This document shows positions 17,522 to 25,619 of a stretch of 64,000 bases of DNA, piece after piece. This DNA is from Arthrobacter sp. 9V (GTDB taxonomy: Bacteria; Actinomycetota; Actinomycetes; Actinomycetales; Micrococcaceae): the NCBI RefSeq assembly GCF_902506065.1, contig NZ_LR732912.1:4741525-4805524 (forward strand), given 5' to 3'. Numbering within the stretch: position 1 is the stretch's first letter; each line of letters starts with the position of its first letter. A program made the translations under genes and the position numbers. The notes under the pieces are model-generated. The model saw only the letters and a list, made by a program, of their open reading frames with translations, made no database searches and was not told where the DNA came from.

Positions 17522-18409
17522 ATGACTACGCCACACCCCAACCACGATCGCGGCCTGGAGTTTGACCTGTCCACACTCTTGAGCCGGCGCCGCAGCTTGG
17601 GGATCCTGTTCGGCGCAGGCACCGCAGCAGCCCTGGCGGCCTGCACGCCAAATGCGGGAGGCAGCGCCGCATCGCCGTCGAGCGCTGGCGGTTCTACTGT
17701 GGCCGCCACGGCAAGCACGGCGGCGGCAGCGTCACCTTCCCCGTCTCCCACGAGCACCGTAACCCGCGCTTTCGCAGAATGTGGGGTGGAGATTCCGGAG
17801 GAGACGTTGGGACCGTACCCGGCCGACGGTTCCAACGGTCCCAACGTCCTCGAGGCAAGCGGGGTGGTTCGTCGGGATATCAGGTCCAGTTTTGGCGCAT
17901 CCACCACCAAAGCCGAGGGCGTGCCGTTGACCGTCACCTTGACCCTTCTGGACAATTCCAACGGCTGCGCTCCCTTGGCCGGCGCAGCGGTGTACGTCTG
18001 GCATTGTGACCAGGATGGCAAGTACTCGCTCTACGATTCGGGGCTTGAGAACGAGAACTATCTCCGCGGTGTGCAGGAGGCCGATGCGAACGGTCAACTC
18101 ACTTTCAGCACTGTCTATCCAGGCGCCTATAACGGGCGCTGGCCTCATATTCACTTTGAGGTGTTTGAATCCATGAGCAACACAACGGCCGCCGGCCAGG
18201 TCCTGGCAGTCTCGCAGATCGCCCTTACTGAGTCTGCCTGCGAGGAGGTCTATGCCAGCCCGGGCTATGAGTCCAGTGCCCGGAACTTCCCCAAGACCAC
18301 TCTGACCTCGGATAACGTTTTCGGGGACGATGGAGGAATCTACCAACTGGCCACTATGTCCGGCTCGGTGGCGGGTGGATACACGGCCGCGCTGAACGTC
18401 ACCGTTTAG
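17522..18409 (+). CDS. Exported intradiol-dioxygenase-like lipoprotein
   Basis: A 295-residue protein. The N-terminus has SRRRSLGILFGAGTAAALAAC, a twin-arginine-like signal with a lipobox ending at Cys41 or so, then a Ser/Ala/Thr-rich linker. The mature part resembles protocatechuate 3,4-dioxygenase beta subunits: ETLGPYP carries the first Tyr, and YNGRWPHIHF supplies the second Tyr and both His of the Fe(III) site. An export signal is unusual for a ring-cleaving enzyme, but such secreted homologues are known in actinobacteria. GGAGG lies only one base before the ATG, too close, and a TAGGCT box about 20 bases upstream suggests a nearly leaderless message. Confidence 0.8.
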   Translation: MTTPHPNHDRGLEFDLSTLLSRRRSLGILFGAGTAAALAACTPNAGGSAASPSSAGGSTVAATASTAAAASPSPSPTSTVTRAFAECGVEIPEETLGPYPADGSNGPNVLEASGVVRRDIRSSFGASTTKAEGVPLTVTLTLLDNSNGCAPLAGAAVYVWHCDQDGKYSLYDSGLENENYLRGVQEADANGQLTFSTVYPGAYNGRWPHIHFEVFESMSNTTAAGQVLAVSQIALTESACEEVYASPGYESSARNFPKTTLTSDNVFGDDGGIYQLATMSGSVAGGYTAALNVTV

Positions 18410-18449
18410 CCTGCCCGGCTACTACAGAAGCAAGGCTAGACTCGGGGGC

Positions 18450-19757
18450 ATGCCTTCGAATGCCTCCGCCGCAATTGACCACATCAATGACCTCGGTGCG
18501 TACGTGTCGGCGTCCCCGTCCAGCTTTCACGCCGTGCACGAGGCCGCGCGACGTTTGGATGCCGTTGGCTTCACCGCGTTGGACGAACTGCAGCCCTGGG
18601 ATGGCGGAGCAGGCAAGTTCTACGTGATCCGCGACGGTGCACTCATCGCTTGGGTGACGCCGGAAAACGCTGGACCCACCACTGGTTTCAACATTCTTGG
18701 TGCGCATACCGATTCTCCGTCGTTCAAACTGAAGCCGAAACCCACCACCGGGAAATTCGGGTGGCTGCAGGCGGGGGTGGAGGTTTACGGTGGTCCGCTG
18801 CTTAACTCCTGGCTGGACCGCGAACTGCAGTTGGCCGGCCGGCTGGTGCTCCGCGACGGCACTGAGCACCTGACTGCGACCGGTCCGCTTCTTCGTTTCC
18901 CGCAGCTTGCCATCCACTTGGACCGCGGGGTCAATGACAACGGGCTCCACTTGTCCAAACAACAGCATATGAACCCCATCTTTGGCCAGGGTGATCCGGC
19001 TGGTGAGGATCTTCTGGCCCTGCTCGCGGGTCGCGTGGAGGGCACCACTGTTGATGCCGCGGACATCGGCGGTTACGACGTCGTTGTGGCGGACACGCAG
19101 GCACCTGCGGTTTTCGGGGCCAAGGGTGAGTTCTTCGCCTCCGGCCGTCTGGACAACTTGTCCTCCACCCACGCGGGCCTGCAGGCTCTGATAGCGCACG
19201 CATCGGCGGCTCCGGCAAGGGGCCCGATCGCGGTCCTCGCAGCGTTCGATCATGAGGAGATCGGTTCAAATTCCCGCTCCGGCGCGTGCGGACCTATCCT
19301 CGAGGACATTCTGGTGCGTATTTCCGACGGGCTTGGCGCTTCGGTGAGCCAGCGGCGGCAGGCCATAGCGGCGTCGTTCTGTGTTTCCGCGGATGCCGGC
19401 CACGCTGTCCACCCGAACTACGCGGAAAAGCACGATCCCGCCAACAGGCCGGTGCTGAACGGTGGTCCACTGCTCAAAATCAATGCCAACCAGCGCTACG
19501 CCACAGATGCTACGGGAGCCGCATTCTGGGCCAGGCTGTGCGATGAGTCCGGCGTCCCGTACCAGGAATACGTTTCCAACAACGATCTCCCGTGCGGTTC
19601 CACGATCGGGCCTCTGACTGCAACCCGCCTTGGGATCCGGACCGTGGACGTGGGCATCCCGCTGCTGTCCATGCACTCTGCGCGGGAGCTGTGCGGAGTG
19701 GAGGATGCGAAGAGCCTGGCGGCAGTAGCTGAGCTCTTCTTCCGCACGGGAGCGTAG
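18450..19757 (+). CDS. apeB: M18-family aminopeptidase
   Basis: A 435-residue metallo-aminopeptidase of the M18 (aspartyl aminopeptidase/ApeB) family. Visible motifs include FHAVHEAARRL near the start, the zinc-ligand segment LGAHTDSPSFKLKP, GRLDNLSS and FDHEEIGSNSRSGA with the catalytic Glu, and VSADAGHAVHPNY toward the C-terminus. Cytoplasmic peptide degradation is the expected role. The ATG follows CTCGGGGGC. It is a stand-alone gene between the dioxygenase-like lipoprotein and an amino-acid permease. Confidence 0.92.
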   Translation: MPSNASAAIDHINDLGAYVSASPSSFHAVHEAARRLDAVGFTALDELQPWDGGAGKFYVIRDGALIAWVTPENAGPTTGFNILGAHTDSPSFKLKPKPTTGKFGWLQAGVEVYGGPLLNSWLDRELQLAGRLVLRDGTEHLTATGPLLRFPQLAIHLDRGVNDNGLHLSKQQHMNPIFGQGDPAGEDLLALLAGRVEGTTVDAADIGGYDVVVADTQAPAVFGAKGEFFASGRLDNLSSTHAGLQALIAHASAAPARGPIAVLAAFDHEEIGSNSRSGACGPILEDILVRISDGLGASVSQRRQAIAASFCVSADAGHAVHPNYAEKHDPANRPVLNGGPLLKINANQRYATDATGAAFWARLCDESGVPYQEYVSNNDLPCGSTIGPLTATRLGIRTVDVGIPLLSMHSARELCGVEDAKSLAAVAELFFRTGA

Positions 19758-19795
19758 AAGAAGCGTCAAGCAGTCATTTCAGGGCTGTAACAAAA

Positions 19796-19811
19796 GTTTC
19801 CAATAGGAAAC
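19796..19811. promoter_or_regulatory. Palindrome before the second amino-acid permease
   Basis: GTTTCC-AATA-GGAAAC, perfect 6-base arms, in an AT-rich region between the aminopeptidase stop and the permease start. It lies 169 bases upstream of the start codon, so it would act on a distal promoter if it is an operator. Confidence 0.35.
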
Positions 19812-19979
19812 ATTGGATGCTTTATGGTTTACATTTTGTGCACACTTCTGATTTCGGAATGCTCGAAATGTTCGCATGCACAGTCGGCATGCTGCTGTAG
19901 CAGGTTAGCGTGAGTTAGTCATGTGGCCCGTGGCACACCATCGAGGCCAACCCTAAAACCTAAAGGACGGCGCCGAACC

Positions 19980-21386
19980 ATGCACGCTGACCAACAGCTT
20001 TCCAAGTCCCTGAAGCCACGACACCTCTCCATGATCGCCATTGCCGGCGTCATCGGAGCCGGGCTGTTCGTTGGCTCCGGGGCCGCCATCCAGCAGGCGG
20101 GCCCCGGCATCCTCGTGGCCTACCTTGCTGCCGGCCTCGTGGTCATCCTCGTCATGCGCATGCTTGGTGAGATGGCTGCGGCCAATCCTGAGACGGGATC
20201 CTTCTCCACCTATGCAGACAAGGCACTCGGCCGTTGGGCCGGATTCAGCATCGGCTGGCTCTACGCCTGGTTCTGGATCATCGTCCTTGGCATCGAAGCC
20301 ACGGCCGGTGCCGCCATTATGCATCGCTGGGTTCCCGGCGTGGATCAGTGGATCTGGGCACTCGTTCTCATGGTGCTCCTCACGCTGACCAACCTGGGAT
20401 CCGTGAAGTCCTACGGTGAGTTCGAATTCTGGTTCGCCTCCATCAAAGTGGCGGCAATCGTCATCTTCCTGCTCGCAGGCATCGTTGCCATCCTCGGCTT
20501 CATGCCAGGTGTCTCCGCCCCCGGCGTCGCCAACCTGCTGGACCAGGGCGGGTTCATGCCCAACGGCCCCGGCGCGGTCCTTGCAGGCATCCTCGTGGTG
20601 GTCTTCTCCTTCTTCGGCGCCGAAATCGCCACCATCGCCGCCGGCGAATCCGAAAACCCCGTGGACGCCGTCAAGAAGGCAGTGAAGTCCACCGTGTGGC
20701 GCATCCTGATCTTCTACATCGGCTCCATTGCCATCGTAGTGACCCTGCTCCCCTGGAACGATGCTTCCGTGGCCAAGAGCCCCTACGTCGCCGTCATCGA
20801 GCTCTACGGAATCCCGGGCGCCGGCACCATCATGGACATCGTTGTCCTCACCTCGGTGCTCTCCTGCCTGAACTCGGGCCTCTACACCGCCAGCCGCATG
20901 CTCTTCTCGCTCTCGCAACGCGGCGATGCACCCCGGGCCTGGATGAAGATCTCCAAGCGCGGCGTTCCGGCTGCGGCAGTACTTGCATCCACCGTGGTGG
21001 GATTCCTCACCGTTGGGGCCAACTACATCGCCCCGGACACCGTGTTCCTGTTCCTCGTGAACACCTCGGGTGCCATTGCGCTGTTTGTGTGGTTGGTCAT
21101 TGCCACCTCGCAGTTGATCCTCCGCAAGCGAATGGGGGCCGCCGCCAAGGATCTTGAGCTCAAAATGTGGCTCTTCCCTTACCTCACGTGGGTCACTATC
21201 GGCGCCATCGTGGCACTGATCATCGGTATGGTCGTCATCGAATCCACGCGCGAATCGCTGTTCCTGTCGCTGGCTTTGGCCGCCATTGTGGTGGGCATCG
21301 GCGTGCTTCGGTACCGCCGAAAGGGCGCTACTCCTTCAAACCCGGTGCTTGGAGGGGAAGCCGAACGCACCAAGATCGGTTCCTGA
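19980..21386 (+). CDS. gabP: Amino-acid permease (GABA-permease type)
   Basis: A 468-residue APC-superfamily transporter with about 12 membrane helices. It has the AAT-family start LKPRHLSMIAIAGVIGAGLF and the FFGAEIATIAAGESENP region. The open frame begins at 19923, but the ATG at 19980 has an AAAGGA site upstream and begins directly before the conserved start; this is chosen. Strong likeness to GabP-type permeases favours GABA or a similar amino acid, though this is not proven. A terminator follows. Confidence 0.82.
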   Translation: MHADQQLSKSLKPRHLSMIAIAGVIGAGLFVGSGAAIQQAGPGILVAYLAAGLVVILVMRMLGEMAAANPETGSFSTYADKALGRWAGFSIGWLYAWFWIIVLGIEATAGAAIMHRWVPGVDQWIWALVLMVLLTLTNLGSVKSYGEFEFWFASIKVAAIVIFLLAGIVAILGFMPGVSAPGVANLLDQGGFMPNGPGAVLAGILVVVFSFFGAEIATIAAGESENPVDAVKKAVKSTVWRILIFYIGSIAIVVTLLPWNDASVAKSPYVAVIELYGIPGAGTIMDIVVLTSVLSCLNSGLYTASRMLFSLSQRGDAPRAWMKISKRGVPAAAVLASTVVGFLTVGANYIAPDTVFLFLVNTSGAIALFVWLVIATSQLILRKRMGAAAKDLELKMWLFPYLTWVTIGAIVALIIGMVVIESTRESLFLSLALAAIVVGIGVLRYRRKGATPSNPVLGGEAERTKIGS

Positions 21387-21429
21387 CCGGCGTCGTTCTT
21401 TCCCAAAGCGCCGCTACTGCTTAACCAGG

Positions 21430-21474
21430 ACAGCCGCCGTCAGTCTTCGACGGCGGCTGTGCTGTTTCGTTTTT
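21430..21474 (+). terminator. Terminator after the GABA-type permease
   Basis: Perfect 12-bp stem, ACAGCCGCCGTC at 21430-21441 with its complement at 21449-21460, loop AGTCTTC, followed by a T-rich tail ending in TTTTT. Confidence 0.88.
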
Positions 21475-21507
21475 AGGGCACCCTCGTTTTGGGCATCCGA
21501 CGCGCTG

Positions 21508-22167
21508 CTACTGGGCCAGGCCGATGACCAGGTTGATGGTGACGGCCAGGATGACGGTTCCGAACAAGTAGGACAGCAAGCTATGCTTCAGCGCCTCCAG
21601 CCTGATGGTGTGATTGCCAAGGTTGGTGTCCGATACCTGGTAGGTCATACCCAAACTCGTGGCCAGATATGCGAAATCCGTGTACTGCGGAGGGCGGTCC
21701 TGGTTGAAACTGATGCCGCCCACCTCTCCGCCCGCATGGGCGTCCCGACTGTAGTAAAGCTGGGCATAACGCAGAGTGAAAAGCGTTTGGACCAACATCC
21801 AGGACAAACCCACGCAGGCCAGGGCGAGTGCAGCAGCGGAAAGGCGGGAGCCGGTTCCCTGCATGTGCGAATCGACGATTACAGCGGCCACAGCCGCAAG
21901 ACTGGCCAGGTTTGCCACGAGTATCAGCACGTCCGTAACGCCCCTGGACGGGTCCTCGGAGGTGGCGTGGTGCTCTGTTTCGGCGGGATCAAGCCGCGCG
22001 ATCACCAACCACACCCACGCTACGTACACCAGGGCGGCCACGGCCCATCCCACCGCAGGAGCGTCCACCCAGCTGCTTGAGGCGCCGGTCGCCGCGAAGG
22101 CCGACGCGCCGGCCAGAACCATCACCACAAAGCGCAGCCGGCTCCGCTTCACCCTGACGTTGTGCAT
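21508..22167 (-). CDS. DUF1345 family membrane protein
   Basis: A 219-residue membrane protein with about five helices, recognised as DUF1345 by the pattern FTLRYAQLYY, the following DFAYLATSLGMTYQVSDT, and the last hydrophobic helix after LEALKHSLLSYLFGT. The function of the family is not known. The gene faces the permease terminator and lies 35 bases downstream of another small membrane protein on the same strand. Confidence 0.8.
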   Translation of the reverse strand: MHNVRVKRSRLRFVVMVLAGASAFAATGASSSWVDAPAVGWAVAALVYVAWVWLVIARLDPAETEHHATSEDPSRGVTDVLILVANLASLAAVAAVIVDSHMQGTGSRLSAAALALACVGLSWMLVQTLFTLRYAQLYYSRDAHAGGEVGGISFNQDRPPQYTDFAYLATSLGMTYQVSDTNLGNHTIRLEALKHSLLSYLFGTVILAVTINLVIGLAQ

Positions 22168-22193
22168 GTGTTCACCCTAGCCAGTGGGGGAGC

Positions 22194-22358
22194 TTATAAG
22201 TCCGGCTGGCGTGACATTTCCGCTTGCTGACTGCGCTTCTTGTCAGCCTGCAGAATGCCGTCGCGTACGCCGGCGCGGATCACGAAGTACAAGAAGTAGA
22301 GCGCGATAGCGGAGAAGGTGACCGCCAGAACCAAGGCGCTTAGGGGTGTGGCATCCAT
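22194..22358 (-). CDS. Small membrane protein
   Basis: A 54-residue protein: one hydrophobic helix (about residues 5-25, LSALVLAVTFSAIALYFLYF) followed by a basic tail ending in KKRSQQAEMSRQ. The frame is open up to 22442, but that would place an Arg/Lys-rich stretch without a ribosome site in front; the ATG at 22358 gives a tidy small membrane protein. Function unknown. It lies between DUF1345 and the tRNA gene. Confidence 0.55.
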   Translation of the reverse strand: MDATPLSALVLAVTFSAIALYFLYFVIRAGVRDGILQADKKRSQQAEMSRQPDL

Positions 22359-22476
22359 GGCCTCAACCCTAGCCGGTGGCTTCCAAAGCAACAGGAATCC
22401 ACGAATCGGCATCCTTCGTGTTAGTGTCTTTGACGCTGTCAAGGAGAAAAACGAAACATCTTCTCCTGATCACCTT

Positions 22477-22559
22477 GCGCGGGTGGCGGAATGGCAGACG
22501 CGCTAGCTTGAGGTGCTAGTCCTCGAAAGGGGGTGGGGGTTCAAGTCCCCCTCCGCGCA
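22477..22559 (+). tRNA. tRNA-Leu (anticodon GAG)
   Basis: An 83-base type II tRNA. Acceptor 5' strand GCGCGGG pairs with TCCGCGC at 22552-22558 (last pair G-U), discriminator A22559. The anticodon stem CTAGC/GCTAG closes loop TTGAGGT with anticodon GAG at 22510-22512. A long variable arm and the T arm GGGGG-TTCAAGT-CCCCC follow. CCA is not encoded. Confidence 0.95.
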
Positions 22560-22564
22560 CAAAG

Positions 22565-22593
22565 AACCCCCGGAAGTTGATCTTCCGGGGGTT
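22565..22593 (+). terminator. Terminator after tRNA-Leu
   Basis: Perfect 12-bp stem, AACCCCCGGAAG at 22565-22576 and CTTCCGGGGGTT at 22582-22593, with a TTGAT loop and then TCGTCG. It starts 6 bases after the tRNA. Confidence 0.88.
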
Positions 22594-22636
22594 TCGTCGT
22601 GTTCGGGCCGGCTTCCGTGCCTCAGGCGCCTGTTCC

Positions 22637-22975
22637 TCAACTGCCCGTGCGCGGCGCAAACATAATGACGCCAACACCCACAATGCAGATCGCGGCACCG
22701 ATCACGTCCCAGCGGTCCGGCCGGAAGCCATCCATGAGCATTCCCCAGGCCAGCGAACCGGCAATGAACACGCCGCCGTATGCCGCAAGGACGCGGCCGA
22801 AGTGGGCTTCGGGTTGGAAGGCTGCGAAGAATCCGTAAATGCCCAGCGCAATGATGCCGAGGCCTGCCCACCACCAGGCTTTACCTTCGCGCACGGACTG
22901 CCAGATCAGCCAGGCTCCGCCGATCTCTGCGATGGCGGCGAAAACGAAGAGCACGATTGACTTCAGTACGGTCAT
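22637..22975 (-). CDS. YnfA family (UPF0060) membrane protein
   Basis: A 112-residue protein with four predicted helices, at the usual length of YnfA/UPF0060. Diagnostic segments are [15 protein letters not shown] and [18 protein letters not shown] and [15 protein letters not shown]. It is an SMR-like small membrane protein; transport function in this family is not settled. Convergent with tRNA-Leu. Confidence 0.9.
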   Translation of the reverse strand: MTVLKSIVLFVFAAIAEIGGAWLIWQSVREGKAWWWAGLGIIALGIYGFFAAFQPEAHFGRVLAAYGGVFIAGSLAWGMLMDGFRPDRWDVIGAAICIVGVGVIMFAPRTGS

Positions 22976-23151
22976 AACCCCAGTATTCCGTGCTCAAGGT
23001 ACCGGGTTATCCACATACGTAACCTGGCGGGTTCCGGCCGGAGACTAGGCCGAATAGCTTTGAGTGCAGGAGATGCACTAAGATATTGAAGTCTGTGTTA
23101 CGCCTTCTTGCCGTGTTTTAGGCCGGGGAGCGCCAACGCAGCATCGCAAAT

Positions 23152-23204
23152 GAACCTCCTGTTACGGAAATACCGTAACCGCTTAGCCCAAAGGAGGTGG
23201 GTTC
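23152..23204 (+). promoter_or_regulatory. rpsF leader: candidate S6:S18 autoregulatory structure
   Basis: CCTCCT at 23155-23160 and AGGAGG at 23192-23197, the rpsF ribosome-binding site, can pair directly (7 bp including A23154-T23198). Inside this lies a perfect hairpin GTTACGG (23161-23167) and CCGTAAC (23173-23179) with an AAATA loop, and a one-sided bulge CGCTTAGCCCA. Known rpsF leaders bind the S6:S18 complex through a CCG in a similar structure; the match here is by shape and CCG, not by a scored model. Confidence 0.5.
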
Positions 23205-23208
23205 ACAT

Positions 23209-23514
23209 ATGCGTCCTTACGAATTGATGGTAATCATCGACCCCGAGGTCGAAGAGCGTACCGTAGAGTCGTCGCTTCAGAAGTTCCTCAATGTCATCAC
23301 CACAGATGGTGGAACCATCGAAAAGGTTGACATCTGGGGCCGTCGCCGTCTGGCGTACGACATCAAGAAGAAGTCCGAAGGTATCTACGCCGTGGTGAAC
23401 TTCACCGCAGCACCGGCTACCGCCAAGGAACTTGATCGCCAGCTGTCTCTCAACGAGACGATCATGCGCACCAAGATCATCCGCCCTGAAGACCAGAAGG
23501 TCGTTGCTGAGTAA
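23209..23514 (+). CDS. rpsF: 30S ribosomal protein S6
   Basis: A 101-residue S6 with the family start [19 protein letters not shown] and the segment [21 protein letters not shown] 23209 has an excellent AAGGAGGTGG site; the in-frame GTG at 23197 lies within that site and is rejected. First gene of rpsF-ssb-rpsR-rplI. Its upstream leader may shut off translation when S6:S18 is in excess. Confidence 0.98.
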   Translation: MRPYELMVIIDPEVEERTVESSLQKFLNVITTDGGTIEKVDIWGRRRLAYDIKKKSEGIYAVVNFTAAPATAKELDRQLSLNETIMRTKIIRPEDQKVVAE

Positions 23515-23564
23515 TCAGCCCCTTCCAAGTCTTTACCCCGAAGGAACGAACAAGGAGGCAGTAG

Positions 23565-24146
23565 ATGGCAGGCGAAACCACTATTACGGTCATCGGTAAT
23601 CTCACCAATGACCCCGAGCTGCGGTTCACACCGTCTGGCTCAGCAGTAGCGAACTTCACCATCGCTTCTACGCCCCGGACCTTTGACCGCCAGTCCAATG
23701 AGTGGAAGGACGGGGAAACCCTGTTCCTCCGCGCATCGGTATGGCGCGAAGCAGCTGAGAACGTGGCCGAGTCCCTCACCAAGGGCATGCGCGTCATTGT
23801 TTCCGGCCGTTTGAAGAGCCGTTCTTACGAAACAAAAGAAGGCGAAAAGCGCACCGTAATCGAGCTTGAGGTCGATGAAATCGGTCCGAGCCTGCGTTAC
23901 GCAAACGCCAAAGTCAACCGTACCCAGCGCTCCGGCGGTGGCCAGGGTGGCTTCGGTGGCGGTAACGCCGGTAATTCCGGTGGCTTTGGGGGTGGCGCTC
24001 CTGGTGGAAACCAGGGCGGCGGCAACTCCGGTGGAACCTGGGGCGGCAACCAGCCCGCACAACAGCAGGATGACCCTTGGGCTACGCCCGGTGTCAGCAA
24101 TGCTGGCGGTTGGGGCAACGGCCCGGATTCCGAACCTCCCTTCTAA
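23565..24146 (+). CDS. ssb: Single-stranded DNA-binding protein
   Basis: A 193-residue SSB. The OB fold occupies about 1-115 ([37 protein letters not shown]). A long Gly/Asn-rich linker (about 120-175) leads to the short acidic tip that ends in EPPF, the partner-binding tail (DDDIPF type in E. coli, less acidic here). AAGGAGG lies 8 bases before the ATG. Located between rpsF and rpsR as in most bacteria. Confidence 0.97.
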   Translation: MAGETTITVIGNLTNDPELRFTPSGSAVANFTIASTPRTFDRQSNEWKDGETLFLRASVWREAAENVAESLTKGMRVIVSGRLKSRSYETKEGEKRTVIELEVDEIGPSLRYANAKVNRTQRSGGGQGGFGGGNAGNSGGFGGGAPGGNQGGGNSGGTWGGNQPAQQQDDPWATPGVSNAGGWGNGPDSEPPF

Positions 24147-24199
24147 ACACCAAATAAACGTCCGACGCCGGACACTCACCGGAACTGCCGAAAGGCACC

Positions 24200-24259
24200 A
24201 TGGTGACAACCGCCGTCGAACACCACCATCCCGTGGATCAATATCCACGGGCTCCATAG
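24200..24259 (+). CDS. Possible leader peptide before rpsR
   Basis: A 19-codon frame with AAAGG 4 bases before its ATG, containing three consecutive His codons and overlapping the 24230-24251 hairpin. It could be a leader peptide that couples ribosome movement to the hairpin. It may equally be chance; conservation in relatives is the deciding test. Confidence 0.2.
   Translation: MVTTAVEHHHPVDQYPRAP
24230..24251 (+). promoter_or_regulatory. Hairpin before rpsR
   Basis: Perfect 9-bp stem CCCGTGGAT/ATCCACGGG with a CAAT loop, 24 bases before the rpsR start. No T tract follows, so it is not a standard terminator; it could be an RNA-processing or regulatory element between ssb and rpsR. Confidence 0.4.
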
Positions 24260-24274
24260 AAAAGGAGCTCCACG

Positions 24275-24514
24275 ATGGCTAAGGCTGAACTCCGTAAGCC
24301 CAAACCAAAGTCCAACCCCTTGAAGGCCGCTGACATCACTGTCATCGACTACAAGGACGTAGCACTGCTGCGCAAGTTCATCTCCGACCGCGGAAAGATC
24401 CGCGCTCGTCGCGTCACTGGCGTTACCGTTCAGGAACAGCGCAAGATCGCTCAGGCAATCAAGAACGCCCGCGAAGTTGCTCTGCTGCCTTACTCCGGCG
24501 CTGGCCGCGGCTAA
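24275..24514 (+). CDS. rpsR: 30S ribosomal protein S18
   Basis: A 79-residue S18 with the conserved [20 protein letters not shown] and [20 protein letters not shown] segments. It lacks the four-Cys motif, as in the zinc-free paralogue usual for this operon. AAAGGAG lies before the ATG. Third gene of the ribosomal block. Confidence 0.97.
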   Translation: MAKAELRKPKPKSNPLKAADITVIDYKDVALLRKFISDRGKIRARRVTGVTVQEQRKIAQAIKNAREVALLPYSGAGRG

Positions 24515-24532
24515 GGGAAGGGATTAACTAAC

Positions 24533-24985
24533 ATGGCAAAGCTCATTCTGACCCACGAAGTAACCGGTCTCGGTGCTGCTGGCGATGTTGTGGAGGTCAA
24601 GGACGGTTACGCACGTAACTTCCTTCTGCCCCGCGGCTTCGCTCTGACCTGGTCCAAGGGTGGCGAGAAGCAGGTTGAGTCCATCAAGGCTGCCCGCGCC
24701 GCTCGTGCGCACGCTTCTGTTGAAGCTGCACAGGCACAGGCCCAGGCTCTGTCCTCCAAGAAGGTCAAGCTCGAGGTGAAGGCCGGCGAGTCCGGTCGTC
24801 TCTTCGGCACCGTCAAGCCTGCTGATGTCGCTGCTGCTGTTGAGGCCGCAGGCCTCGGCGCGATCGACAAGCGCAACGTTGAACTGCCGAACCACATCAA
24901 GTCTGTCGGTTCGTACACGGCCAACGTTCGCCTGCACGAGGATGTTTCTGCTGTCATCGACCTCGAGGTCGTTGCAAGCAAGTAG
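24533..24985 (+). CDS. rplI: 50S ribosomal protein L9
   Basis: A 150-residue L9 with the N-domain signature [24 protein letters not shown] and the C-domain [20 protein letters not shown], joined by a long helix, both partly quoted. It follows rpsR after 18 bases and ends the block; a terminator lies 17 bases past the stop. Confidence 0.97.
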   Translation: MAKLILTHEVTGLGAAGDVVEVKDGYARNFLLPRGFALTWSKGGEKQVESIKAARAARAHASVEAAQAQAQALSSKKVKLEVKAGESGRLFGTVKPADVAAAVEAAGLGAIDKRNVELPNHIKSVGSYTANVRLHEDVSAVIDLEVVASK

Positions 24986-25002
24986 TCTCTGACTGCACTT
25001 TG

Positions 25003-25035
25003 GGCCCCCACTGCCGGTTTCCGGTGGTGGGGGCC
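25003..25035 (+). terminator. Terminator after rplI
   Basis: GGCCCCCACTGCCGG at 25003-25017 pairs with CCGGTGGTGGGGGCC at 25021-25035 (one mismatch/wobble), followed by TTTTGCTT. Confidence 0.85.
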
Positions 25036-25064
25036 TTTTGCTTCCCCAGGCCTCCCGCCGAGTT

Positions 25065-25109
25065 GGCACTTAACGACGGTCCGGAGCGAAAACATGGTCA
25101 TTAAGTGCC
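25065..25109. repeat. Inverted repeat between rplI and the DUF1801 gene
   Basis: GGCACTTAACGAC at 25065-25077 and GTCATTAAGTGCC at 25097-25109 are reverse complements at 12 of 13 positions, 19 bases apart. It sits between two convergent genes beyond the rplI terminator. It may be the DUF1801-gene terminator, or a dispersed REP-like element; a genome-wide count would decide. Confidence 0.4.
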
Positions 25110-25124
25110 TTCTGGGCGCGAGCA

Positions 25125-25547
25125 CTAGGGGGTATGGAGCGACTCCATGACGTGCTTGTAGCCGGTACGGATCATCTCGGCCAGGATGACCCGGTCCACG
25201 TCATCGAGCTTGTTGACGTACAGGCAAGCGGCACCGGTCTTGTGTTTACCCAGTTCGGGAAGCAGGCGGTCCGCGTCCGGACCGTAAGTCAATCCGTAGA
25301 GTGCCAGGTTGGCCTTCCGCGGTGAAAATCCGACGGCGGCTGAGTCACCTTCGCGGCCGGTCTCGTACTTGTAGTGATAGCTGCCGAAGCCAACGATTGA
25401 CGGGCCCCACATCACGGCTTCCTGTCCGGTGATGTGGCGCATCATTTCCAGCAACTCGAAGCCGTCCTCGCGCCGTTTAGGGTGCTCCACGGCGGACAGG
25501 AATTCTTGCACGGAAACATCCGTGGGCTGGGTCTTGTTCTCTGCCAT
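25125..25547 (-). CDS. DUF1801 domain protein
   Basis: A 140-residue protein matching DUF1801 (a YdhG-like fold) in TGQEAVMWGPSIVGFGSYHYKYETGREGD, seen as a continuous block with the typical SPRKANLALYGLTY strand following, quoted in part. Function unknown; the fold binds metals or small ligands in some relatives. ATG 25547 is chosen over an earlier in-frame ATG because it begins the conserved part. Convergent to rplI. Confidence 0.78.
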   Translation of the reverse strand: MAENKTQPTDVSVQEFLSAVEHPKRREDGFELLEMMRHITGQEAVMWGPSIVGFGSYHYKYETGREGDSAAVGFSPRKANLALYGLTYGPDADRLLPELGKHKTGAACLYVNKLDDVDRVILAEMIRTGYKHVMESLHTP

Positions 25548-25619
25548 AGGGGTAGTTTCGCAGACGCGGCACGGATGCGTCAGCAAGAACCGGTCTACGC
25601 CCGGTGATAGCCTTCAGCG

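Noticed and set aside
18399-19253. Minus-strand frame of 284 codons
   Set aside because: Lies inside the M18 aminopeptidase gene, which has all its motifs.
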